A stretch of 64,000 nucleotides of DNA from Bacillus sp. FJAT-44742 (GTDB lineage: Bacteria; Bacillota; Bacilli; Bacillales; Marinococcaceae), in NCBI RefSeq assembly GCF_002797315.1, contig NZ_KZ454936.1, positions 1,807,645-1,871,644 of the forward strand. The letters are read 5' to 3'. Shown here in pieces: positions 43,354-54,521 of this stretch (position 1 is the first letter of the stretch; each line of letters opens with the position of its first letter). The notes below the pieces were generated by a model, which was not told the DNA's origin, did no database searches, and saw only the letters and a program-made list of their open reading frames with translations. The position numbers were made by a program, and so were the translations under genes.

Positions 43354-43385
43354 ACCAAAAAAAGCACCGGCATCCGGTGCTTTTT
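43354..43385 (-). terminator. Terminator after microprotein B
   Basis: AGCACCGG and CCGGTGCT pair around ATG on the minus strand, then TTTTTTT. Confidence 0.85.
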
Positions 43386-43395
43386 GCTTGTCCAA

Positions 43396-43506
43396 TTAAG
43401 ACTTATCTGATTCAGACTGCTTAAGAAAGTAAATCCCCATGATAATACCAACTCCAATTACAAAAGCGGAGATTCCTAAGATCGCGATTAGATCCAATCC
43501 TGTCAT
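43396..43506 (-). CDS. 36-aa membrane microprotein B
   Basis: MTGLDLIAILGISAFVIGVGIIMGIYFLKQSESDKS: one membrane helix (residues 5-28) with a short charged tail. It is the same length as microprotein A and has a similar plan (polar start, helix with Gly/Ile, Phe-Leu then charged end). The ribosome site (GGGGAGCG) is fair, and its own terminator follows. No family is recognised. Confidence 0.65.
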   Translation of the reverse strand: MTGLDLIAILGISAFVIGVGIIMGIYFLKQSESDKS

Positions 43507-43582
43507 GTTTTCACGCTCCCCTTACGTCTTTTTGACTTATTATACCACATTTCCCGATTGATTAACGAGGAGAAAGTGAACA

Positions 43583-43876
43583 TTATGAGACGGAAAGCCG
43601 GGCCGTTCCAGTTAGTAAAAAACGCTGATACTCCTTTGTATACGACGAGCTGGAAACAAATATCCGTCCTTTCAGATTTCTGCCAATTTCATCATTCATT
43701 TCTATCGTGGCTAACTTCCCTTGCTGCTGCAGATCACTTAAAAAATCACTATAGGCCGTTTCAATCGTAATCGTCCAGGAGTGATTTTCTCCAGAGTTCG
43801 GGACCTTTATCAGACCTGTATGAAAATGTACCTCTTCCCCGTCAATCCAGACACTTTCAAGCTTATATCTTTCCAC
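43583..43876 (-). CDS. Conserved-looking small protein, unknown function
   Basis: 97 aa from a GTG after AAGGAGGGAG. Mixed beta-rich sequence MERYKLESVWIDGEEVHFHTGLIKVPNSGENHSWTITIETAYSDFLSDLQQQGKLATIEMNDEIGRNLKGRIFVSSSSYTKEYQRFLLTGTARLSVS, ending in a strand pattern that looks like a small barrel. It lies just downstream of mutL, in the same direction, with a 42-bp gap. No domain is recognised. Confidence 0.65.
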   Translation of the reverse strand: MERYKLESVWIDGEEVHFHTGLIKVPNSGENHSWTITIETAYSDFLSDLQQQGKLATIEMNDEIGRNLKGRIFVSSSSYTKEYQRFLLTGTARLSVS

Positions 43877-43918
43877 AAAGCTCCCTCCTTAAAACCATCA
43901 TTGTCCTGGTGCTTCAAC

Positions 43919-45811
43919 CTACATAATTCTCTTAAACATTTTTTCCATATCATAGGTGGAATAATGAACAATGATAGGGCGTCCGTGAGGACAAGTAAAC
44001 GGGTCTGTGCTTTTTCTAAGCGTCTCCAGTAAGGAAAAGATCTCTTCCTCTTTTAGATGCCTGTTCGCTTTGATGGCCGCTTTACACGACATAAGAATAG
44101 CTGCTTCTTCACGAAGCTGATGAAGATCGATCTTTCTTTCCTCAAAAAGCTGATCAAGAATTTCTCTGATGGTTTCTTCCTCTTCTCCTATAGGAAACCA
44201 AACAGGGTGAGACGTCACTCTATAGGTTAAAGGACCAAAAGACTCCAGAAAGATCCCGACTTCCTGTAATGCTTCTGAGTGGGATTCGAGAATGGCTGCT
44301 TCAGGCTGTGAAACCTCCAGAGTAATAGGAACCAGCAACTCTTGCAAGTATGGTTCTACTTCTCCAATTTTTTCTTTGAAATATTCATACTTAATTCGTT
44401 CTTGAGCTGCATGCTGATCTATAATGTACAATCCTTGTTCATTTTGAGCTAAGATATATGTCCCGTGAAGCTGGCCGATAGGGTACATAGGCGGCACGCG
44501 AGCGGCCTGTGTTTCTTCTGCTGACGTCCAATCCTCCTGTATTTCGGTCTCTTTCAAATCTTTATCTTTAGTACCTTTTTGAACGTCAGATGATAGCTCT
44601 GAAAGTGGATATGATTCTTTAACCGTCGATTCTATCACCGGATGTTCATCTTCCTCTTCTTTCCTTTCTTCAATCGGAGGAACCATCTTTCTTTCCATGG
44701 GAGGAGGCTGATCCTCAGGAGCGTGTGTCCTCGTTTCAGAAGAAGAGGAAAAACGATTCAAAGAGAGACTTATTTGTTCTGATTTTGGTTTTGCTGCTTT
44801 TGGAAGTTCCGCCTGGGGAATCAGCTGTTCCCCTCGAAAAGCATTTCGTATTCCTTCTTCACAGGCTTTTAACAGTTCCTCTTCCTTGCTTAAACGGACT
44901 TCCAATTTAGAGGGATGGACATTGACGTCAAGAAGAACCGGATCCATTGTAATATGAAGCACCACAAGAGGATGCCTGCCAATGGGAAGCAAGGTGTGGT
45001 ATCCCTTCTCAATGGCTTTGTGAAGAGGGAAATGCTTGATATATCGTCCATTAATAAAAATAGAAATGTACTGGCGCGTGGCTCTGGTCACTTCTGGCTT
45101 TGCAATGTATCCTTTTATCTCGTAATCAAGAGTCTTCACCGATAAAGGTAAAAACTTCCTTGCCGTCTGCCTTCCATATATGGCTGCAATCACCGGGAGC
45201 AGATCGTCATTTCCATTAGTAAATAACAGCTGGCGTCCATTATGAGTCAACCGAAAAGAAATATCCGGATGGGCAAGGGCCTGACGGTTAACCACGTCCG
45301 TAATATTGCCGAGCTCTGTATGAATGGTTTTCATATACTTTAAGCGGGCTGGCGTATTAAAAAACAAATCCAAAACCGTAATTTCGGTTCCCTTCCTGCT
45401 TTTTGAAGAAGAGGAGGCGATTCGCTTGCCGCCTTGATAACGAATCATTGTGCCCGGCCCCTCTCCATTTCCGGTTTCAACGGTCAGCCGGGACACAGAG
45501 GCAATACTTGGCAGAGCTTCTCCTCTAAATCCAAGTGTGGAAATCTTGAAAAGATCCTGCTCATCTTTTATTTTGCTTGTCGCATGGCGGAAAAAAGCAT
45601 TTTCTGCGTCTTCTCTCGTCATTCCTTCTCCGTCATCTAAGATGCGGATTTTTGAAAGCCCGCCTTCTTCCACATCAATTTCAATCCTTGAGCTATTAGC
45701 ATCAATTGAATTTTCAACCAGCTCTTTCACCACAGAAGCTGGTCTCTCTACAACTTCGCCTGCGGCAATCTTATTTGAAAGCTCATCATTAAGCATAATA
45801 ATCTTTCCCAT
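43919..45811 (-). CDS. mutL: DNA mismatch repair endonuclease MutL
   Basis: 630 aa. GHKL ATPase N-terminus with [26 protein letters not shown] (motif I), ILDDGEGM (II) and [34 protein letters not shown] (III). A long acidic linker (about 350-440) precedes the C-terminal endonuclease domain with [12 protein letters not shown] (metal site) and CPHGRP. Presence of that site means MutL nicks DNA itself, as in bacteria lacking MutH. It is in an operon after mutS with a 24-bp gap. Confidence 0.98.
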   Translation of the reverse strand: MGKIIMLNDELSNKIAAGEVVERPASVVKELVENSIDANSSRIEIDVEEGGLSKIRILDDGEGMTREDAENAFFRHATSKIKDEQDLFKISTLGFRGEALPSIASVSRLTVETGNGEGPGTMIRYQGGKRIASSSSKSRKGTEITVLDLFFNTPARLKYMKTIHTELGNITDVVNRQALAHPDISFRLTHNGRQLLFTNGNDDLLPVIAAIYGRQTARKFLPLSVKTLDYEIKGYIAKPEVTRATRQYISIFINGRYIKHFPLHKAIEKGYHTLLPIGRHPLVVLHITMDPVLLDVNVHPSKLEVRLSKEEELLKACEEGIRNAFRGEQLIPQAELPKAAKPKSEQISLSLNRFSSSSETRTHAPEDQPPPMERKMVPPIEERKEEEDEHPVIESTVKESYPLSELSSDVQKGTKDKDLKETEIQEDWTSAEETQAARVPPMYPIGQLHGTYILAQNEQGLYIIDQHAAQERIKYEYFKEKIGEVEPYLQELLVPITLEVSQPEAAILESHSEALQEVGIFLESFGPLTYRVTSHPVWFPIGEEEETIREILDQLFEERKIDLHQLREEAAILMSCKAAIKANRHLKEEEIFSLLETLRKSTDPFTCPHGRPIIVHYSTYDMEKMFKRIM

Positions 45812-45835
45812 GCCCTCACCTCCATACTGCGTCTA

Positions 45836-48442
45836 TCAGTCTTTTATTTTTTGCTGCAAGTCATATAAAGTCTGCAGTGCCTGAATAGGGCTCATGTTCA
45901 ACACATCTGCTTTCTTTAACTCTGTAAGCACGCCCTTTGCCTGGGAGGAAGCTTTTTCTTCAGAAGCTTTTGTGTGCTTTAAAGCAGCTGGCTCTTCCTG
46001 AAACAGTGAAAGCTGCTGAGGAGACGACTCTTTCTCATTATCTTCAAGAGATCTTGTTTTTACTAAAGACTGTCCACCTTCAAGCTCTTTTAAGATCACC
46101 TCAGCTCTCTCTATGACAGAATCAGGAAGGCTCGCAAGCTTCGCTACATAAATTCCGTAGCTTCGATCAGCCTGCCCTGGAATGACTTTATGCAAAAAAA
46201 CAACTTCTCCGTCTTCTTCCATCGCGGATACGTGCACATTTTTCATACGAGGAAGATTCTGATCCAGGGCTGTCAACTCGTGATAATGGGTGGAAAACAG
46301 GGTTTTGGCTCCAATGTTATTATGAATGTGTTCAATAATCGCTTGTGCCAGGGCCATGCCATCATAGGTAGAGGTTCCTCGTCCAATTTCATCTAATAAG
46401 ATTAAACTGTTTTCTGTAGCCTTGGATAACGCATGATGAGTTTCAAGCATTTCTACCATAAAGGTGCTTTGCCCGGCTGCCAGATCATCTGCTGCTCCTA
46501 TTCTTGTAAAGACCTGGTCGAATAAAGGAAGCTCTGCCTTTGCAGCTGGTACGTAGCACCCTACTTGAGCCATAATTGAAAGTAAGGCAAGCTGTCTCAT
46601 GTACGTGCTTTTCCCCGCCATATTTGGACCAGTGATAAGCAGCATTTCACATTCTTTGTCCATGGTGACATCATTGGACACGTATTCACCCCGCTCAATC
46701 ATTTGCTCTACGACAGGGTGTCTTCCTTCTCTGATTACAACCTTTCTGTTCTCTGAAAACGAAGGCATTACATAGTTTTGTTCTTCACTTAACACAGCAA
46801 AGCCCTGAAGAACGTCTATTTCACTAATAATTTTTGCCAATTGCTGTAAAGGAGCCAAGTAGTCTTTCACCCGTTCGCGTATGGCAAGAAACAGATCATA
46901 CTCCAATTGTTCAATATTCTCGGTCGCTTCCAGTATTAAAGCTTCCTTCTCTTTAAGTTCCGGAGTAATAAAGCGTTCGGCATTCGTGAGCGTTTGTTTT
47001 CTTTCATATAAGCCTTCCTCAAGGTAAGGGATATTTGCCTTGGTGACTTCTATGTAGTATCCAAATACTTTGTTGTAGCCAATTTTTAAAGATTTGATGC
47101 CAGTTCGTTCTTTTTCTTTTTTCTCAAGAGAAGAAATCCATTCCTTGCCGTTTCGGCTGGCATGCTTGTATTCATCCAGCTGCTCGTGGTAGCCGTCTTT
47201 AATCATGCCGCCTTCTTTAATAGAAATGGGTGGCTCGTCTACCAGACTTTTTTCCAGTAAGTCTACTAATGGGCTGCATATATCCACGCTTTCTATTTGT
47301 TTGCTCGCGTACTCATTATTTAAAGAAGATATGATTTCAATGATTCCTGGAACTTGTAAAAGAGATCGTTTTAATTGCACAAGCTCTCTCGCATTGACAT
47401 TTCCGTATGCTACCTTCCCACATAAACGCTCAAGATCATAGACTTCTTTTAATTTGTCTCTGACATCTTCTCTTGCAAAAAAATTTTCAAGCCAGGAGGA
47501 CACAAGTGAATGGCGTTCCTTAATACTGTCTTTTTCTAATAGAGGCTGCTCTATCCATCTTTTCAGTAATCGTCCTCCCATCGCAGTCACTGTTTTATCA
47601 AGCAGCCATAACAAGGAGCCTTTTTTTGTTTTTTCACGGATCGTTTCAGTGAGTTCCAGATTGCGTTTAGAAAAAACGTCGATTTGCATATGATTGTTAG
47701 GGTTATAGATTTCCACGGCCTGCAGATGATCTAGCGACCTTCTCTGGGTGCTTGACAAATAGTTGGTCAGCCTGGCATACGTTTGTATAATCTTATCCTG
47801 CTGTACATGGCGGCATAAGGAGTGAAACGCATGGTCAACCTCCGCATTGTCTTCATAGGAAACCGTGATCCCCAGCTTCTTGACTTCTTCAAGAATCCGT
47901 TCTGGTGCTTCCCTGCAGACAACTACTTCTTTCACAGAGGTCCCGGCAAGTTCTCTGGTCCAATCTTTTGGATCATCAGTAAGAAGAGAGGCCACAGACT
48001 CCCCTGTAGTCAAGTCAATTCTTGCCAACGCAACCGTTCCGTCCTCAAAGTCATGTACAGCTCCTATAAAATTGTTTTCCTTCTCATCAATCATTTTTCC
48101 ATCCATTACAGTGCCTGGGGTAATTAATTGAACGACTTCCCTCTTCACTACTCCTTTGGCTGTCCGAGGGTCTTCCACCTGTTCACAGATGGCTATTTTA
48201 TATCCTTTAGCTATCAGCTGTGTAATATAATGCTCGGCTGAATGGTAAGGAACACCGCACATCGGAATGCTGTCTTCGCCCTGTCCTCTTTTTGTTAACG
48301 TGATTTCAAGCTCTTGGGCGGCCTTTACCGCATCTTCTAAAAAGAGCTCATAAAAGTCTCCAAGTCTAAAAAAAAGAAAGGCATCCTGGTGATCGGCCTT
48401 TATTTGTTTATATTGTTTCATCATAGGTGTTTCTTTCGCCAC
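45836..48442 (-). CDS. mutS: DNA mismatch recognition ATPase MutS
   Basis: 868 aa. Mismatch-binding domain at the start ([28 protein letters not shown] with the Phe-x-Glu wedge in DFYELF). Connector, lever and clamp domains follow, then the ATPase with Walker [14 protein letters not shown], signature GQSTFMVEM, Walker [17 protein letters not shown] and FSTHYHEL. The tail carries a Gln-Leu-Ser-Leu-Phe (QLSLF) motif, a classical beta-clamp binding sequence. Confidence 0.98.
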   Translation of the reverse strand: MAKETPMMKQYKQIKADHQDAFLFFRLGDFYELFLEDAVKAAQELEITLTKRGQGEDSIPMCGVPYHSAEHYITQLIAKGYKIAICEQVEDPRTAKGVVKREVVQLITPGTVMDGKMIDEKENNFIGAVHDFEDGTVALARIDLTTGESVASLLTDDPKDWTRELAGTSVKEVVVCREAPERILEEVKKLGITVSYEDNAEVDHAFHSLCRHVQQDKIIQTYARLTNYLSSTQRRSLDHLQAVEIYNPNNHMQIDVFSKRNLELTETIREKTKKGSLLWLLDKTVTAMGGRLLKRWIEQPLLEKDSIKERHSLVSSWLENFFAREDVRDKLKEVYDLERLCGKVAYGNVNARELVQLKRSLLQVPGIIEIISSLNNEYASKQIESVDICSPLVDLLEKSLVDEPPISIKEGGMIKDGYHEQLDEYKHASRNGKEWISSLEKKEKERTGIKSLKIGYNKVFGYYIEVTKANIPYLEEGLYERKQTLTNAERFITPELKEKEALILEATENIEQLEYDLFLAIRERVKDYLAPLQQLAKIISEIDVLQGFAVLSEEQNYVMPSFSENRKVVIREGRHPVVEQMIERGEYVSNDVTMDKECEMLLITGPNMAGKSTYMRQLALLSIMAQVGCYVPAAKAELPLFDQVFTRIGAADDLAAGQSTFMVEMLETHHALSKATENSLILLDEIGRGTSTYDGMALAQAIIEHIHNNIGAKTLFSTHYHELTALDQNLPRMKNVHVSAMEEDGEVVFLHKVIPGQADRSYGIYVAKLASLPDSVIERAEVILKELEGGQSLVKTRSLEDNEKESSPQQLSLFQEEPAALKHTKASEEKASSQAKGVLTELKKADVLNMSPIQALQTLYDLQQKIKD

Positions 48443-48573
48443 AACAATTCCTCCAAGTCTATCTTTCTACTCGTACAATTTTGCTGTCACATATTATATC
48501 ATACTCTCTTTCTCTTCATCAGAGGGGCAGTACATGAAGAATAAATAGTAATAATGGAAAAAACAAAGACAAA

Positions 48574-48600
48574 AGAAAAACACCTGGGTTACAGGTGTTT
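48574..48600 (-). terminator. Terminator at the cotE stop
   Basis: AAACACCTG and CAGGTGTTT pair around TAACC on the minus strand and overlap the stop codon, then TTCTTTTG. Confidence 0.85.
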
Positions 48601-49174
48601 AGTCTTTATAATCGTGTTTGCCTCCTAGAAAATCCGTATCAATTTCTTTTAATTCTTCATCAGATACTTGCTCATCCCACTTAATGTCCTCATAATCATG
48701 GTCTTCAGCATCAGGATGAATTTGGATGCATACCTTTGTTTCTCCGACAATTTCAGCTGCAAACTCGCGCTCCACTTCTACCCTTACCTCTCTGTCTTTG
48801 TCTCCAATGGATGCTTCCAATGTATTTGGCTGTTTAATGGTCCTTGCAATCACATCAAAATCATCAGACATGACTTCTTTATCTCTCATGGTTAAAGGGA
48901 CATACTCTTTATATTGCACATTCTCAGTGGTAACCTCCGTTTTTGTATTATCCTCATAAGAATACCAAATGTTAATATCGTAGAACCCGGCTATTTCAAC
49001 ACTATCTCCTTTGCGGTCAGCTTCATACTTATGGTTAATGATCCAGCACCCTAAAATACTTGAAGGTTTGTGCGGCGTTTTAACGACATGATGCTCTTTT
49101 GAATATTTTTTCCCTTTCCCGCAAACTGCTTTCGTGATAATCTCTCGATATTTTATTTCTTCACTGTGAGACAT
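48599..49174 (-). CDS. cotE: Outer spore coat morphogenetic protein CotE
   Basis: 191 aa. The conserved CotE core YREIITKAVCGKGKKYSKEHHVVKTPHKPSSILGCWIINHKYEADRKGDSVEIAGFYDINIWYSY spans residues 8-73, and the C-terminus is strongly acidic. CotE assembles the outer coat in the mother cell. It precedes mutS in the same direction as in B. subtilis. Typical regulation is by sigma-E; I did not find a clear -10/-35 pair by eye. Confidence 0.96.
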   Translation of the reverse strand: MSHSEEIKYREIITKAVCGKGKKYSKEHHVVKTPHKPSSILGCWIINHKYEADRKGDSVEIAGFYDINIWYSYEDNTKTEVTTENVQYKEYVPLTMRDKEVMSDDFDVIARTIKQPNTLEASIGDKDREVRVEVEREFAAEIVGETKVCIQIHPDAEDHDYEDIKWDEQVSDEELKEIDTDFLGGKHDYKD

Positions 49175-49189
49175 TTCCCTTCCCTCCTT

Positions 49190-49650
49190 CTTGAATAGCC
49201 CCCTGTTGGACGCAGCACGTACAATCAGGCTTTTACCTATACCTATGCAGAACTAATGGTGAATTTGCCTATCCTTTATCTCATGATGTAAATAAGAAAA
49301 GTAGTCCTCACCCCTAATACCTATGCACAGGCTCTAAAAACATGAACAAAATATTGTCCGACTCCTCAGCAAATGAAGAAAAATACAAGTGTAAGGAAAA
49401 AAATAATTTACTTATCAAGACGTTGCCCTTCTGCGCCTTTTTTAGGGAGAGGAGCCAGGCCGCTTCGATTTTTCAAGCTGAAAATTATGAGCTGCAGGGT
49501 CTTGAACTTCTTGTTTACCGAAAGAGTATCGCGAAATCTGCTCAGGCTTTCCAGGAAGAAAGACCTGTCGGGTAAATGGGGATCTAAAGGGTCAGGAAGG
49601 ATGCTGCCCTTGCTCTTGAAATCAGTTGTAATCGTTTACGTGGATCCTAT
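49190..49650. other. 460-bp stretch without a convincing gene
   Basis: Between cotE and the ricA terminator. It has short open frames only (for example 49342-49575, no good ribosome site, no family). TGTAATCGTTTACG at 49627-49640 is one base from a catabolite-response element consensus (TGNAANCGNTTNCA) but has no target gene placed properly. ACCTATACCTATGCA and a second TACCTATGCACA form a short direct repeat. It may be decayed DNA. Confidence 0.4.
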
Positions 49651-49655
49651 CTAGA

Positions 49656-49706
49656 CCAAAAAAAGAGGGTATCTCCAAAAGTCAGCCTTTTGGAGATACC
49701 CTCTTT
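49656..49706 (-). terminator. Terminator after ricA
   Basis: A perfect 19-bp stem (AAGAGGGTATCTCCAAAAG and its complement) around a 5-nt loop, with TTTTTTT on the minus strand. It ends the miaB-ricA transcript. Confidence 0.93.
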
Positions 49707-49711
49707 GGATC

Positions 49712-50143
49712 TTATTTGTTATTAATGTTTAAAAACGGATTCTTATTTGTTGTGCCTTGAAGCATATCTCCGCCCATCGAAGTAATAATTTCATCTGTCA
49801 CTTTATTAGAGATGGTTCCGGAAACAAGCTGCAGAAGTTCATTCACTTCTGTCTGGCTGCTTTTAAACTCATTGACAATTGGAATTTCATCAAGCTGGAC
49901 ATTCAATTCATCAATTTCTTTTTCAACCTTCTTCAATGCTTCACCTTTTTGGTAATGTTGAAGATTAACAGCCTCTTTTTGCTTTTTCTTAATTTGACCA
50001 ATTAATTCCTGCACCTTTAAGTTCTGGTTGATTTGTTTTTCGGCTCGCTTAAAAAAATCAACCTCTTCTGTTCCTGCAATTAACTTTCCTAGTTCCTTTG
50101 CCTGGGAAAGAACTTCTTTTTTTGAAACAAATTGTTCTGACAT
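49712..50143 (-). CDS. ricA: RicA (YmcA), RNase Y specificity factor subunit
   Basis: 143 aa helical protein of the YlbF/YmcA family: KKEVLSQAKELGKLIAGTEEVDFFKRAEKQINQNLKVQELIGQIKKKQKEAVNLQHYQKGEALKKVEKEIDELNVQL, ending GGDMLQGTTNKNPF. With RicF and RicT it forms an Fe-S complex that tunes RNase Y and promotes sporulation, competence and biofilm. Its ATG follows the miaB stop at once, matching the order in B. subtilis (ymcB-ymcA). Confidence 0.93.
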   Translation of the reverse strand: MSEQFVSKKEVLSQAKELGKLIAGTEEVDFFKRAEKQINQNLKVQELIGQIKKKQKEAVNLQHYQKGEALKKVEKEIDELNVQLDEIPIVNEFKSSQTEVNELLQLVSGTISNKVTDEIITSMGGDMLQGTTNKNPFLNINNK

Positions 50144-51760
50144 CTACTTATTCACCTCTGCATGTTCAACAAGTTGGCCATCGAGCGACCACGTTTTAGC
50201 CTCTGTTACTTTTACATATACTATTTCACCTATTACAGACTTTGGACCAGCGAAGTTTACGAGTTTATTGGTACGTGTTCTTCCTGACAAGATATTTGGA
50301 TTCTTTTTGCTTTCACCTTCCACAAGCACCTCAACCACTTGATCCTGAAGTGCCAGGTTCTTTTTAGCTGCAATATCATTGACCACTTTGTTTAACCTGG
50401 CCAGGCGGTCTTTTTTTACTTCCATGGGAACATTGTCTTTCATTTTAGCTGCTGGCGTTCCTTCTCTAGGAGAATAAATATACGTATATGCACTATCATA
50501 TTCCATTTCTTTCATCAGCGAAAGGGTATCCTCAAATTGTTCTTCTGTTTCGTTAGGAAAACCAACGATGATGTCTGTAGTAAAGGAAGCATTAGGAATA
50601 GCTTTTTTAATCTTTTTAGCTAACTTCACATAGTGTTCTCTTGTATATTTTCTGGCCATAAGCTTCAGCACTTCACTGTTGCCTGACTGAACCGGCAGAT
50701 GAATATGCTCAACCAGATTTCCGCCTTTTGCAAGTACTTCAATTAAATGATCATCAAAGTCACGCGGGTGGCTTGTCGTAAAGCGAACACGGGGGATATC
50801 TATTTTTCTGATTTCATCCATCAAATCTCCCAAGCCGTACTCTTGATCTAAATCCTTGCCGTATGCATTAACATTTTGGCCAAGGAGGGTAATTTCTTTG
50901 TATCCCTGTCTGGCAAGATCCCTTACTTCAGCGATAATATCCTCTGGTACCCGGCTTCGTTCTTTGCCTCTAGTGTAGGGTACAATACAGTACGTACAGA
51001 ACTTATCACATCCATACATAATGTTCACCCACGCCTGGGTTTTGCCTTCCCGCTTTCGCGGCATATTTTCAACAACGTCACCTTCCTTGGACCAGACTTC
51101 AATCACCATTTCTTTCCCATAAAGTGCCTCCTGAACGAGTTGAGGCAAGCGGTGAATATTGTGCGTTCCAAAGATTAAGTCAATATGCTGATGCTTTTGC
51201 ATAATTCGGTTCACTACGGCTTCTTCCTGGGACATACAGCCACATACTGCCAACATAAGCTCGGGCTTTTCCTGCTTGAGAGGCTTTAAGTGTCCTACTT
51301 CGCCAAACACCTTGTTTTCCGCATTTTCCCGGATTGCACAGGTATTAAGCAAAATAAAATCGGCTTCGTTTGTTTCTTCTGTTGCTTCAAAGCCCATACC
51401 TTCTAGTATGCCAGCCATGTTTTCCGTATCATGGTAATTCATTTGACAGCCATATGTGCGAATGAGGTACTTTTTCCCTTTGCCAATCTCTTTCATTTCT
51501 TCAGGGATAGAGAAATCATAATGAACCTCCACTTCCTCTTTCCCTCTTCGCTTTCCCTTTTTATAATCAGGCTGGTCATTAATTAAAATACTGCGGCCGC
51601 CTATTTTCATATATTGTTTGCCGTCTTCTGAAGATTCAATGCTTGCTTTTGAAAAGTCGAAGTATTTATTGTATTCCTTTGGAGTCTGTTTCTTTTCCAC
51701 TGACTCTGTCTCAGCTTCAGGTTCTAACCCTTGCTGCTGCCTGCGCTGTTCTTCATTCAT
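50144..51760 (-). CDS. miaB: tRNA methylthiotransferase MiaB
   Basis: 538 aa. An N-terminal extension of about 65 residues as in Bacillus. The UPF0004 domain has cluster-binding Cys in [25 protein letters not shown] and CGCMSQ. The radical SAM motif is [19 protein letters not shown], and a C-terminal TRAM domain ends the protein. It methylthiolates i6A37 made by MiaA. Strong ribosome site AAGAAAGGAG. First gene of the miaB-ricA operon. Confidence 0.97.
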   Translation of the reverse strand: MNEEQRRQQQGLEPEAETESVEKKQTPKEYNKYFDFSKASIESSEDGKQYMKIGGRSILINDQPDYKKGKRRGKEEVEVHYDFSIPEEMKEIGKGKKYLIRTYGCQMNYHDTENMAGILEGMGFEATEETNEADFILLNTCAIRENAENKVFGEVGHLKPLKQEKPELMLAVCGCMSQEEAVVNRIMQKHQHIDLIFGTHNIHRLPQLVQEALYGKEMVIEVWSKEGDVVENMPRKREGKTQAWVNIMYGCDKFCTYCIVPYTRGKERSRVPEDIIAEVRDLARQGYKEITLLGQNVNAYGKDLDQEYGLGDLMDEIRKIDIPRVRFTTSHPRDFDDHLIEVLAKGGNLVEHIHLPVQSGNSEVLKLMARKYTREHYVKLAKKIKKAIPNASFTTDIIVGFPNETEEQFEDTLSLMKEMEYDSAYTYIYSPREGTPAAKMKDNVPMEVKKDRLARLNKVVNDIAAKKNLALQDQVVEVLVEGESKKNPNILSGRTRTNKLVNFAGPKSVIGEIVYVKVTEAKTWSLDGQLVEHAEVNK

Positions 51761-51885
51761 TGTGTTAACTCCTTTCTTACAGGTGGTACACTTCTATTTA
51801 TATAAACAAAATGATCTGTTGGAAGACAAAGATACAATAGTAAATTATAACTCCAAATGACTACAAACACAATAATTCCTTATAT

Positions 51886-53567
51886 TTAACGGGGCTTTGC
51901 CACTTGAAGGGAACGAAGGCGGTTGATGGCTGCGGCTACTTCCAAGCGTCTTGGCTTGGCAAGCTCCCCCGGATGCTTACCTTGAAAAGAAGAAACCATG
52001 TCAATTCCCTTTTCCTCCATTTCCTTTTCAACTCTATCAAGAATTTCAGGCAGAGATGTTTGATCATCAAAAAGCTTGTCAGCACAGTACTTTATAACGG
52101 CAGCTACAGCCCTTGTCTGACTGGGGTCAACCAGTTGTTCGACAAAAGAAAGATCGATCGCTTCCCGGCCATAAAAAATGGTGGTTCTCCCTTTGGCGTC
52201 CACTTTTTCCTTCTTGCCTTTTCTGGCGTTAAAGCTTTCTTTTTTCACCATTCTTTTTTTGAAATCTCCAAACGATTCATCAAATAAATCCCTTCTTTGT
52301 TTGCCGCCCATTGCAATTTCTTTGGCCTTCTCCGTAACATCCACAGGGGTGTATTCATCCATCATGACCACTTTATCAGCAACTTCAAAATAATCTCCTG
52401 ATCCTCCTACGACAAGGATTGTTGAGATGCCGTGCTCTTGGTACAGACTTGTAACCTTATCTATAAACGGAGTAATCGGCTCTTTCTCTTTAGCAACAAG
52501 AGCCTGCATTCGACTGTCTCGAATCATAAAATTAGTAGCGCTTGTATCCTCATCAATAAGCAATGTTTCTGCACCTGCTTCAATGCTTTCCATAATATTT
52601 GCTGCCTGTGACGTGCTCCCGCTGGCATTATCAGTGGAAAAGTGTTGTGTATTCTTTTGAATGGGAAGATTCGAAATGAAAGGTGAAATATCCACTCCCT
52701 TCACACTGCGTCCATCTTCAGCCCTGATTTTACATGCACTTTCTTCGGTAATCACGTATTCACGGCCATCACCTGGTCTATGGTTATATACTCCTCGCTC
52801 AATGGCTTCAAGGAGAGTGCTTTTCCCGTGGTATCCGCCGCCAACGACTAAGTTTACTCCTTTGGTCAATCCCATGCCTTTGATGGGAGAACGGTGGGGA
52901 ACTGGTATCTCAATTTCCATGGAAGGCGGGGATTGAAAGCTCACTGTCCTTGAAGATTGCAACGGTTTATTGCTTATCCCGCTTTCCCTGGGAAGAATTG
53001 AGCCATTGGCTACAAAAGAAACGAGTTTGTTTTTATGTAAATAGGTACGAATGGCTTCTTGCTGGTCAGTAAGGATTAATTGTTCTGTTAGCCTGCTTTC
53101 CTCAAAACCAAAGACTGCCTCATTGATTAGAACAGGCAGTTCTTCAGTAAGAATAACTGCAGCCTGCTTTCCTAAGATTGTCCGTCCCCTTGCCGGCAAG
53201 GAAGGGACAGACGAAGCTCAAGACCTTTATCAGCTGCAACGCAAGCACTGCGCTCTAAGACCTCCTGACCAGGTGCGTCTATGGTTAAAGAGCGAAAATG
53301 ATTTTTCTTTATCCTCTCGGCTGCATTTCGTGCAAAATAATCTTCTACAGCAATCTTTCTGGCACGAGAGGAGAACCACTCTTTTTTCATCGGAAACGAT
53401 TCCTGCTTGATTTCAATTCTTATTTTCGAAGGACTAGCATAGGGATCTGCCTGCACATGATCAATGTGTAAAATAAAACGAGGAAAACGGTAGGTGCCTT
53501 TACAATCTTTGTACGCTTTGTATCCTTTATGATCAATTCGATGCAACAATTGTTTTAATTCTTTCAT
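51886..53567 (-). pseudogene. ABC-class ATPase (PF09818 type), frameshifted near 53185
   Basis: Two overlapping frames form one protein. The first (53567 down to 53172) holds the N-terminal domain KELKQLLHRIDHKGYKAYKDCKGTYRFPRFILHIDHVQADPYASPSKIRIEI and breaks after LELRLSLP. The second (from about 53199 down to 51886) resumes with PARGRTILGKQAAVIL and carries Walker A VGGGYHGKSTLLEAIERGVY, DGREYVI and the DEDTSATNFMIRD segment. Joined, LRLSLPARGRTILGKQA restores the family sequence. The break lies in TCCCTTCCTTGCCGG, where a CTTCC tandem suggests a slipped duplication. It could also be a base-calling error or programmed. Function of the family is unknown. Confidence 0.82.
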
Positions 53568-53626
53568 GACGTGTACCCTCCTGCTTACATTTTCCTCCCC
53601 TAGCTTACCAAAGGAAATAAAAAGAA

Positions 53627-53651
53627 GGAAAGGATCTAAGAAGATCCTTCC
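53627..53651 (-). terminator. Terminator after the oxidoreductase beta gene
   Basis: GGAAGGATCT and AGATCCTTTCC pair with a short loop on the minus strand; a T-rich stretch follows. Confidence 0.65.
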
Positions 53652-53657
53652 CTTCGA

Positions 53658-54521
53658 TTACATAAATTCATTTAACAATTCATTAAACTTTTCTTCATCC
53701 AAGTCGAGATCCTCGTGTGCGAGAGGAGTTTCTTTATAGCCTTCCACTAACTCCTGATAGGATGGCTTCTCAGTATCTTGATAGATTAATCCGGTTACTA
53801 GGCCATTGTTTTCCATGAGCGTCTGCATTGCCTGCATGCGGCTGGATGGATCATATCCTTCTACTGAACTTAATTTCGTTAGATTCTCTTTAAACCAATC
53901 ATAAGTATTGACCTTATTAAACGTAATACATGGACTAAAGACGTTAATCAACGAGAATCCTTTGTGAGCCATTCCTTGCTCAATTAAGGATGTTAATTCT
54001 TTTAAGTCACTTGAAAAGCTTTGAGCAACAAATGTGGCGCCAGCTGTCAACGCTGTTTCCATAACATGAAGTGACGATTCAATCGATCCTCCAGGCGTGC
54101 TTTTGGTTTTGAACCCCATTTCACTGCGTGGGGAAGTCTGTCCTTTGGTCAGTCCATAAATTTGGTTGTCCATGACGATATAGGTAATATCGATGTTTCT
54201 TCTGATCGAATGGATCGTATGGCCCATTCCGATAGCAAAACCATCTCCGTCTCCTCCGGAAGCAACCACTGTAAGGTCACGATTGGCCATTTTCACGCCT
54301 TGTGCTAAAGGCAAAACTCTTCCATGCACGCCATGAAACCCATATGAATTAATATAGCCGGAAAGGCGTCCTGAACAGCCAATTCCTGTGACCAAAGCTA
54401 GTTCATGAGGTTCCAGGCCTGAATTGGCAGCTGCTCTTTGAATCGCTGCCTGGACGGAAAAATCTCCACACCCCGGGCACCAATTAGGTTTAACCTTATT
54501 GCGAAACTCTTTCAATGTTGC
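53658..54521 (-). CDS. 2-oxoacid:ferredoxin oxidoreductase, beta subunit
   Basis: 287 aa from a GTG after AAGGAGG. Thiamine-diphosphate subunit: NWCPGCGDFSVQAAIQRA, GIGCSGRLSGYINSYGFHGVHGRVLPLAQGVKMAN and GGDGDGFAIGMGHTIHSIRRNIDITYIVMDNQIYGLTKGQTSPRS (TPP motif GDG...N). With the alpha subunit it oxidatively decarboxylates a 2-oxoacid, probably 2-oxoglutarate, to acyl-CoA, passing electrons to ferredoxin. It overlaps the alpha gene by 26 nt. Confidence 0.93.
   Translation of the reverse strand, partial: ATLKEFRNKVKPNWCPGCGDFSVQAAIQRAAANSGLEPHELALVTGIGCSGRLSGYINSYGFHGVHGRVLPLAQGVKMANRDLTVVASGGDGDGFAIGMGHTIHSIRRNIDITYIVMDNQIYGLTKGQTSPRSEMGFKTKSTPGGSIESSLHVMETALTAGATFVAQSFSSDLKELTSLIEQGMAHKGFSLINVFSPCITFNKVNTYDWFKENLTKLSSVEGYDPSSRMQAMQTLMENNGLVTGLIYQDTEKPSYQELVEGYKETPLAHEDLDLDEEKFNELLNEFM

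Noticed and set aside
43254-43457. 67-aa minus-strand frame across the GGTGCC palindromes
   Set aside because: It spans an inverted repeat, a terminator and part of microprotein B in another frame; no independent support.
49342-49575. 77-aa plus-strand frame between cotE and ricA
   Set aside because: No ribosome site, no recognisable domain, atypical composition; treated as non-coding.
49627-49640. TGTAATCGTTTACG as a catabolite-response element
   Set aside because: One base from consensus, but it lies downstream of ricA with no promoter or carbon gene to control.
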